From positions 68,817 through 132,816 of the forward strand of contig NZ_KE383988.1 in the NCBI RefSeq assembly GCF_000423185.1: a stretch of DNA of 64,000 bases, in the 5' to 3' direction. The stretch's first letter is position 1; each line of letters begins with the position of its first letter. Position numbers and translations under genes: made by a program. Shown here in pieces: positions 58,243 through 64,000 of this stretch. This DNA comes from Inquilinus limosus DSM 16000 (lineage in GTDB: Bacteria; Pseudomonadota; Alphaproteobacteria; DSM-16000; Inquilinaceae). The notes beneath the pieces were generated by a model. It did no database searches and was not told the origin of the DNA. It saw only the letters and a list, made by a program, of their open reading frames with translations.

Positions 58243-60291
58243 CTACATCAGCCCGTCCCGCCGCAGCAGCGCATCCGGGTCCGGTTCGCGGCCGCGGAAG
58301 CGCTTGTACAGCTCCATCGGGTGTTCGGTGCCGCCGCGCTCCAGGACATTCTCCTTGAAGCTGCGGGCGGTCTCTGGGTCGAACAGGCCCTTCTCCTTGA
58401 ACAGCTCGAAGGCGTCGGCGTCCAGCACCTCGGCCCATTTGTAGCTGTAGTAGCCGGCGGAATAGCCGCCGCCGAAGATGTGGCTGAAGCCGGAGGAGGT
58501 GTTGGCCTCCGGGATCGGCGGCAGCACCTGGGCGCGGGCGGTCGCGGCGCGCTCGAACTCCGGCACCGACTCGATCGCGGTCGGGTCGCCGTCGTGCCAG
58601 GCCATGTCGAGCAGGCCGAAGGAGGTCTGGCGCAGCGACTGCCAGCCGGCCATGAAGCGGGCGCTGTCGCGGATCTTCTGCACCAGCTCGGCCGGCATCG
58701 GCTCGCCGGTGCGGTAGTGCCTGGCGAAGAGGTCCAGCCCGTCCTTCTCCTGCACCCAGTTCTCGAAGATCTGCGACGGCAGCTCGACGAAGTCCCAGTA
58801 CACGTTGGTGCCGCCGAGCGAACGGTAGGTGCAGCGCGACAGCAGGCCGTGCAGGGCGTGGCCCATCTCGTGGAAGAAGGTCCGCACCTCGTCATAGGAG
58901 AGGAGCGAGGGCCGGTCCGCCGTCGGCTTGGTGAAGTTGCAGACGATGGCGACATGCGGCCGCTTGATCCCGTCGCGATACAGGCCCTGGTCGCGATAGG
59001 TCGTCATCCAGGCGCCGTTGCGCTTGGACGCGCGCGGGAAGAAGTCGGCGTAGAACAGGCCGACATAGCGGTCCTCGGCCTCGTCATAGACCTCATAGGC
59101 CTTCACGTCCGGGTGCCAGACCGGATAGGCCTCGGACGGCCGGAACACCAGGCCGTACAGCCTCCGGCAGTGCTCGAACACGCCGTCGATCACCTGCTGC
59201 AGCGGGAAATAGGGGCGCAGCGCCTCCTCGTCGAAGGCGAAGCGGTGCTGCTTCAGCTTCTCGGAGTAGTAGCCGACGTCCCAGGGCTGCAGCGTCTCCG
59301 GCCCGCCGAGCGACCTGGCATGGGCCTGGATGTCGGCGAGGTCGCGCTCGGCCGCAGGCCTGGAGGCGGTCAGCAGCCGGTCGAGGAAGGCGTGCACCGC
59401 GGCCGGCGTTTCCGCCATCCGCTTCTCCAGCACGAAGGCGGCATGGGTCGGATAGCCCAGCAGCTTCGCGCGCTGGAAGCGCAGCGCCGCGATCTCCTTG
59501 ACCAGCGGCTGGTTGTCGAACTCGCCGCCGAAGGCGCGGGAATTGAAGGCGCGCCACAGCTGCTCGCGCAGCTCGCGGCGGTCGGCATAGGTCATGAACG
59601 GGACGTAGCTCGGCGCGTCGAGCGTGAACACCCAGGCTTCCGGCCGGCCGCGCTCCTCCGCCGCCAGCTTCGCCGCCTTGACCGCGCCCTCCGGCAGGCC
59701 CGACAGATCGGCCTCGTCCTCGACCCACAGGGTGAAGGCGTTGGTCGCCTTCAGCACGTTGTGCTGGAAGTCGGGCGTCAGCTTGGCCAGCCGCTCGTCG
59801 ACCGACCGCAGCTCGCCCTTCTCGTTGTCGGACAGCAGGGCGCCGTTGCGGACGAAGCCGCTGTAGGTGTCGTCCAAAAGGCGCGCCTTCTCCCCCTTGA
59901 GATCGAGCTTCTCCCGCGCGTCCCACACCGCCTTGACCCGGGCGAAGACGCGCGGGTCGAGCGAGACGTCGGAGGAGAAGTTGGCGCTCTTGGCCCCGAA
60001 ATCGGCGGCCAGCGCCTGCAGCTCGTCCGAGGTCTTGGCCGAGAGCTGGTTGTAGAAGACCGAGGAGACGCGGTCGACCTCCTGGCCCGCCTGCTCCAGC
60101 GCCACGATGGTGTTCTCGAAATCCGGCTCCGCCGGGTTCGCCAGGATCTCCTCGATCCGGGCCTTGGCCTCGGCGATCGCATGGTCCAGCGCCGGCAGGT
60201 AGTGCGCGACCTCGATGCGGTCGAACGGCACCGCCTGGTCCTGCAGCGGCGAGGGCGCGATCAGCGGGTTGTCGGAGGATTGCGAGTCCAT
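58243..60291 (-). CDS. dcp: Dipeptidyl carboxypeptidase / M3 family metallopeptidase
   Basis: 682 residues, like Dcp (681). Zinc motif H474-E-M-G-H478 and distal Glu503 (FVELPSQ). It removes C-terminal dipeptides or cleaves small peptides in cytoplasm or periplasm; no signal peptide is obvious. C-terminal FGGGYSAGYYSYKWAEVL is the family hallmark. Separated by 110 bases from prfC and with its promoter in 60292-60420. Confidence 0.93.
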   Translation of the reverse strand: MDSQSSDNPLIAPSPLQDQAVPFDRIEVAHYLPALDHAIAEAKARIEEILANPAEPDFENTIVALEQAGQEVDRVSSVFYNQLSAKTSDELQALAADFGAKSANFSSDVSLDPRVFARVKAVWDAREKLDLKGEKARLLDDTYSGFVRNGALLSDNEKGELRSVDERLAKLTPDFQHNVLKATNAFTLWVEDEADLSGLPEGAVKAAKLAAEERGRPEAWVFTLDAPSYVPFMTYADRRELREQLWRAFNSRAFGGEFDNQPLVKEIAALRFQRAKLLGYPTHAAFVLEKRMAETPAAVHAFLDRLLTASRPAAERDLADIQAHARSLGGPETLQPWDVGYYSEKLKQHRFAFDEEALRPYFPLQQVIDGVFEHCRRLYGLVFRPSEAYPVWHPDVKAYEVYDEAEDRYVGLFYADFFPRASKRNGAWMTTYRDQGLYRDGIKRPHVAIVCNFTKPTADRPSLLSYDEVRTFFHEMGHALHGLLSRCTYRSLGGTNVYWDFVELPSQIFENWVQEKDGLDLFARHYRTGEPMPAELVQKIRDSARFMAGWQSLRQTSFGLLDMAWHDGDPTAIESVPEFERAATARAQVLPPIPEANTSSGFSHIFGGGYSAGYYSYKWAEVLDADAFELFKEKGLFDPETARSFKENVLERGGTEHPMELYKRFRGREPDPDALLRRDGLM

Positions 60292-60465
60292 GCGGCCGGG
60301 ATGTCCAGTGACGGGGAAGATCGGGGATGCAGGGGCAATATAGGGATGGGCACCCAGCTCTGCCAGCGGAACGCACCCACGCTCGGCGACGCCTTAACGA
60401 AACGGTCACCTCCGCCGTTTAGACTGCATTTCAGTAAAAACTTGGTCAGGGACGGGGCGATTCTG

Positions 60466-61572
60466 GTGTCGAAATTCCTTCGTCTCCGGCGTGAGGCCCA
60501 TGCCGGCCCGGCGCGGTGCCGCCGGCTTGTCGCCGCCGCACTCCTCGCCCTGGCGGCGGCGATGCTCGCGGCGCCGACCCAGGCGCAGCCCATCCGCGGT
60601 TCGGGATCGACCTTCGCCTTTCCCGTCATCGCCGCCTGGTCGGATGGGTTTCTGCGCGACCGGGCCGACGGCGGCGACTTCGTGAACAACGAAGCCGGGG
60701 TGGATTACGAGCCGGTCGGATCCCTCGGCGGGATCATGCGCCTCGGGCAGCCCGAGATCGACTTCGCGGCCTCGGACGCACCGCTGCCGTTCGCGGAGAC
60801 CAGCAAGCGCGGCCTGGCCCAGTTCCCGATCGTCCTCGGCGGCATCGCGCCCGTGGTCAATCTCGACGGGCTCGAACCGGCCCGGCTGAAGCTGACCGGC
60901 AGCGTCATCGCCGACATCTATCTCGGCAAGATCGAGCGCTGGAATCATCCGGGGATCCAGGCGCTCAACCCCGGCCTGGCGCTGCCCGACCTGCCGATCA
61001 GCGTGATCCATCGGTCGGACGGTTCGGGATCGACGCTGTCGTGGACCCGGTTCCTGTCCCGCACGAGCCCTGAATGGCGGCAGGCCGTCGGTGCCGACAC
61101 CCTGGTCGCCTGGCCGCGCGGCGCCGGGGCCAAGGGCAGCTCCGGCATGATCGAGGCCGTGCAGCGGACCAAGGGGGCGATCGGCTATGCCGAGTTCGGG
61201 CAGATCCGCCGCAGCGGCCTCGCCTTCGCCCAGGTCCAGAATCACGCCGGCGCCTTCGTGACGCCGAGCCCGGAGGCCTTCGCGACCACCGCCCGGGCCG
61301 TGCGTTGGGACGCAGGGCAGGATTTCTATGCCGACCTCAGCGAGGTCGACGCGGCCGGCGCCTATCCGCTGACGGCGGCGACCTTCATCCTCATGCACAA
61401 GCGCGACCGGTCCGAAGGGCGCACGCTGCGGACGCTCTACTTCCTGTCCTACGCGCTCGACAAAGGGTCGAAGGAAGCGGCGGCGCTCGGCTACGTGCCC
61501 TTGCCCGAGGATCTAGCCGGCAGGGTCAAGGACTACTGGCGCGCCTCCCTTCCGGGCGGCGCCGGCCTCTAG
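60466..61572 (+). CDS. PstS-like phosphate-binding protein
   Basis: 368 residues with a signal peptide (hydrophobic about 22-40, cleavage after TQA). Mature protein begins PIRGSGSTFAFPVI, followed by FAASDAPLPF, and HRSDGSGSTLSW which is the anion-binding loop of PstS. It binds phosphate in the periplasm. GTG 60466 is used; TTG 60442 is possible. No pstC, pstA or pstB follow. Instead an Na/Pi cotransporter gene is 73 bases downstream. Confidence 0.85.
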   Translation: MSKFLRLRREAHAGPARCRRLVAAALLALAAAMLAAPTQAQPIRGSGSTFAFPVIAAWSDGFLRDRADGGDFVNNEAGVDYEPVGSLGGIMRLGQPEIDFAASDAPLPFAETSKRGLAQFPIVLGGIAPVVNLDGLEPARLKLTGSVIADIYLGKIERWNHPGIQALNPGLALPDLPISVIHRSDGSGSTLSWTRFLSRTSPEWRQAVGADTLVAWPRGAGAKGSSGMIEAVQRTKGAIGYAEFGQIRRSGLAFAQVQNHAGAFVTPSPEAFATTARAVRWDAGQDFYADLSEVDAAGAYPLTAATFILMHKRDRSEGRTLRTLYFLSYALDKGSKEAAALGYVPLPEDLAGRVKDYWRASLPGGAGL

Positions 61573-61645
61573 CGCCCGGGCGAAGCGCCGGCGGCCGGCG
61601 CGGGCCCGTCCGATCTCGATACCATTCTGGATTTCGGGGGATGTC

Positions 61646-63367
61646 ATGCAGGTGGACTATTTCCGGGACATGATCGTCCCCATCATCGGTGGGCTGGGCG
61701 TCTTCCTGCTCGGCCTCGAATTCATGTCGAACGGGATCCAGGCGCTGGCGGTGAACCGCATGCGCGATCTGCTGGCGAAGTTCGCCGGCACGCCGTCCAA
61801 GGGCGTCGTGGCGGGGACCGTCATCACCGGCATCCTGCAATCCTCCACCGCGATGACCGTGATGGTGGTGGGCTTGGTCAACGCCGGGGTGGTGGCGCTG
61901 CGGCCGGCGATCAGCGTGATCATGGGCGCCAATATCGGCACCACCCTGGGCAACGGCCTGATCGCGCTGCCGCTCGGCCCGCTCGGCCTCCTCGGCGCGG
62001 GCATCGCGGCCTTGTTCTACGTGTTCGGGAAGAGCGAGAAGACCCGCAACATCGCGCTGGCCTGCATGGGCTTCGCCCTGATCTTCTACGGCCTCAACCT
62101 GATGACGGGCGGCCTCAAGCCGCTGCGCAACATGCCCGAGATCATGGAGGTGATCTCGAGCCTGAGGGCTGACAGCTTCGGCGGCCTGATCGCCTGCGTG
62201 CTGATCGCGGCCGCGATCACCGCGCTGATCCACTCCTCCTCCGCCACGATCGGCATCGTCATGGGGCTCGGCGCGTCCGGCATCCTCGACTGGCAGACCG
62301 CGGTCGCCTTCTCGCTCGGCGCCGATCTCGGCACCACGATCACCTCCTGGATGGCCTCGCTCAACCTCTCGAAGAACGCCAAGCGGGCCGCCTACGCGCA
62401 CATCTCCTTCAACTTCATCGGCGTCGCGGTGATGCTGCCGCTGTTCTTCCTGTCGATGCCGCTGCTGGAATATGTGATGGGCTGGTTCGGCGGCAATCCG
62501 GGTACGCCGGTCATGGTCGACGGCAAGGAAAGCTATCCCCTGGTGCCGGTCGCGATCGGCCTCTATTCGACCGTCTTCAACATCTTCAACACCCTGCTGC
62601 TGTTTCCCTTCGTCGGTGTGTTCGAACGGTTCCTGTCCCGCATCGGCCGCACCGAGGCCGAGGACATCGAGGATTATTCCACCCCGAAATATCTCGACCG
62701 GTCGATCGCGGGCGACCTGATCCGCGCCGTGCCGGCGGTGCAGAAGGAGACGCTGCGGGACCTCCAGGCCGGCGCGCTCTTCCTCGACATCGCCCGCGGC
62801 AAGAAGGGGGTACCCGAGGACCCCGGAGAGCACTATGTCGCGGTCGACATCCTGAACCGCGATATCCGGTCCTATACCGCCTCCCTGTTCAAGCCGGACA
62901 TGTCCTATGACCAGCTCGACCTGGTCGCGAGCCTGATCGAGGAGGCGGACTTCACTGCCAGCCTGGCCGAGGCGCTGCATCAGGTCGCGCGCCGGACCAG
63001 GCGGCAGACCTTCGGGCCCGAGGCCCAGGCCATCGTCACCGCGGCGCTCGACAAGCTCGACCTGGCGTTGCGCCCGATCCTGCCGACCGGCCCTCTGGAG
63101 CCCACGCTGCCGGCCGGCCACATCCAGAGCCCGCCGGTGGAGGAGCTGCGCCTGCGCACCTTGAAGGCCGGCGGCATCACCCCGGCCGAACGCGGCGCGA
63201 TCCTCGCGATCCTCGGCAGCGTCGAGCGGGCGGAGCTGCTGATCGCGCGCATCGATGCGGAGCGCCGGTCGGTGGATCGGGCCGCGGTCCTGGAGAGGAT
63301 GGAGACACTGTCCGGGGCCGGCGGCCGGCCCGTCACCGGGGAGCCGGGGCTGGTTCCGGCGCAATAG
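61646..63367 (+). CDS. Na/Pi cotransporter (NptA) with PhoU-like C-terminal domain
   Basis: 573 residues. N-terminal half has two repeats with QSSTAMTVMVVGLVNAG and HSSSATIGIVMGLG, the Na/Pi-cotransporter signature, and about eight helices. The C-terminal part (about 370-570) is soluble and PhoU-like. It imports phosphate with sodium. ATG 61646 has a GGGGGATG upstream. Follows the PstS-like gene, probably on the same transcript. A family B repeat comes after the stop. Confidence 0.92.
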   Translation: MQVDYFRDMIVPIIGGLGVFLLGLEFMSNGIQALAVNRMRDLLAKFAGTPSKGVVAGTVITGILQSSTAMTVMVVGLVNAGVVALRPAISVIMGANIGTTLGNGLIALPLGPLGLLGAGIAALFYVFGKSEKTRNIALACMGFALIFYGLNLMTGGLKPLRNMPEIMEVISSLRADSFGGLIACVLIAAAITALIHSSSATIGIVMGLGASGILDWQTAVAFSLGADLGTTITSWMASLNLSKNAKRAAYAHISFNFIGVAVMLPLFFLSMPLLEYVMGWFGGNPGTPVMVDGKESYPLVPVAIGLYSTVFNIFNTLLLFPFVGVFERFLSRIGRTEAEDIEDYSTPKYLDRSIAGDLIRAVPAVQKETLRDLQAGALFLDIARGKKGVPEDPGEHYVAVDILNRDIRSYTASLFKPDMSYDQLDLVASLIEEADFTASLAEALHQVARRTRRQTFGPEAQAIVTAALDKLDLALRPILPTGPLEPTLPAGHIQSPPVEELRLRTLKAGGITPAERGAILAILGSVERAELLIARIDAERRSVDRAAVLERMETLSGAGGRPVTGEPGLVPAQ

Positions 63368-63407
63368 TACCGGCGGCCTTTGAGATCGATTCCCAGCTCC
63401 CCTATGT

Positions 63408-63499
63408 CGTCATGGCGAGGCGCGTAGCGCCGCGGCCATCCAGGAGGTCGGCGCGAGCGGCCCTGGATGGCCACGCCCCTTCGGGGCTCGCCATGACGG
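63408..63499. repeat. REP-like palindromic repeat (family B)
   Basis: CGTCATGGCGAGGCG and GGCTCGCCATGACG arms with inner GCCATCCAGG and CCTGGATGGC. Same sequence as 3804-3887 in the right half. Lies between convergent genes. Confidence 0.85.
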
Positions 63500-63538
63500 G
63501 TCAATATTTCGGGCCGCTGGTATAAGACGGTTCGCCGC

Positions 63539-63880
63539 CTAAGTCAGAACGCGCCCCTCGAACGGGTGCCGGCCCTCGCGGTCCTCGATCTCGACCACCC
63601 ACAGGTCGGGATCGCGCTGGACCGCGCGGGCAATATAGGCATCGGCGTCGGCCTCCGGCAGCAGCTCGCCGCCCTTGGCGGGCAGCCAGGCGAGGGCGCC
63701 GTCCAGGTCGCGCGACTGGCTCATCACCCGGCAGCCCGGCGCGCCCAGGTTGAGCTTGAGGATCAGCAGCCCGGCGCGCGGGTCGCCCTTGCGGACGACA
63801 TAGGCGGGGATGGCGTCCTGGCCCAGCCGGCGCAGATGCGCCTGGACCCAGAGCTCGGTCGGAAGGCGGTCGGTGGTCAT
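63539..63880 (-). CDS. DUF1491 family protein
   Basis: 113 residues. It matches DUF1491, common in alphaproteobacteria: WVQAHLRRLG, PAYVVRKGDPRAGLLILKLN, and DPDLWVVEIEDR. Function unknown. The start ATG 63880 has no clear ribosome site. A stop of the next minus-strand gene is 21 bases upstream, so they may be in one operon. Confidence 0.9.
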   Translation of the reverse strand: MTTDRLPTELWVQAHLRRLGQDAIPAYVVRKGDPRAGLLILKLNLGAPGCRVMSQSRDLDGALAWLPAKGGELLPEADADAYIARAVQRDPDLWVVEIEDREGRHPFEGRVLT

Positions 63881-63901
63881 GGGGCGGGATATAGCAGAAA
63901 G

Positions 63902-64000
63902 CTAGCGCAGGGGCTGCGGCCGTTCCCGATCGGCGGCGGCCAGGCCGAGCAGGCCCTTCAGGAACAGCTCGATCGCCCGGCCCCAGAGGGCGGGCGTGGC
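63902..64000 (-). CDS. C-terminus of a probable TetR family regulator (partial, runs off the window)
   Basis: Only the last 32 codons and the stop are inside the window. The peptide ALWGRAIELFLKGLLGLAAA looks like the final helix of TetR/AcrR regulators. The HTH is outside, so the assignment is weak. Reads into the DUF1491 gene on the same strand. Confidence 0.45.
   Translation of the reverse strand, partial: ATPALWGRAIELFLKGLLGLAAADRERPQPLR

Noticed and set aside
58321-61572. 1083-codon plus-strand frame ending in the PstS-like protein
   Set aside because: The first 700 codons are antisense to dcp. Homology and signal peptide start at 60466.

Overview
The window is GC-rich (about 70%) chromosomal DNA with densely packed genes on both strands, little phage or IS material, and no rRNA or tRNA that I can see. 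The gene families (a Cyo quinol oxidase operon with SURF1, an Entner-Doudoroff zwf-pgl-edd operon, DUF1491, RpiR/LysR regulators, CUT1 ABC transporters, an adenylate cyclase with TPRs) and the dispersed palindromic repeats point to a free-living alphaproteobacterium, probably Rhodospirillales/Azospirillales. An Inquilinus-like organism is possible, but the sequence alone does not prove it. Layout, left to right. 1-5.2 kb: one CRISPR-like repeat at the extreme left edge, a YqaA-type membrane protein, a DUF1176 secreted protein, a decayed second copy of the yqaA 3' end, MAPEG and DUF4262 proteins, and an R2K-type ATP-grasp gene paired with a DUF6404 membrane protein. 5.2-15.1 kb: a divergently organised catabolic locus with D-aminoacylase, RpiR regulator, D-threonine-aldolase-like PLP enzyme, ABC ATPase and SDR on the minus strand, facing a CUT1 binding protein, two permeases and RidA on the plus strand. 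Two RpiR/HexR-like palindromes lie between the divergent halves. 15-22.7 kb: TauD dioxygenase with an ICL/PEPM-type lyase, NmrA-like reductase, LysR regulator, D-aminopeptidase, FMN alpha-hydroxyacid dehydrogenase and a second LysR. 22.7-26.2 kb: amidohydrolase, MFS exporter and SDR, probably controlled by the divergent LysR. 26.2-31.8 kb: katG behind an Irr/Fur-family-like box, a class III adenylate cyclase with TPRs, and an MFS transporter. 32-37 kb: cyoABCD plus SURF1, translationally coupled. 37-45.7 kb: aldehyde dehydrogenase, an orphan protein, a small lipoprotein, threonine/serine dehydratase, MarC, a PhyH-like dioxygenase, a CPT-like kinase, an ABM-like protein and a C45 acyltransferase-like hydrolase. 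46-53.9 kb: a ClpC-like double AAA+ unfoldase with an N-terminal zinc finger and a histone-H1-like tail, zwf-pgl-edd, then an AbrB/VapC toxin-antitoxin pair. 53.9-64 kb: YeiH exporter, a cysteine-free orphan protein behind an AT-rich leader, prfC, Dcp peptidase, a PstS-like protein with an NptA-like Na/Pi cotransporter, DUF1491, and the end of a probable TetR regulator. The main threads are catabolism of D-amino-acid or N-acylated compounds (D-aminoacylase, D-amino acid PLP enzyme, RidA, D-aminopeptidase, dehydratase), terminal respiration, and sugar oxidation through the Entner-Doudoroff route. The observations most worth following are the D-amino-acid locus with its predicted operators, the unusual ClpC-like ATPase, the edge CRISPR repeat, the orphan gene at 55.3 kb, and at least four families of intergenic palindromes.
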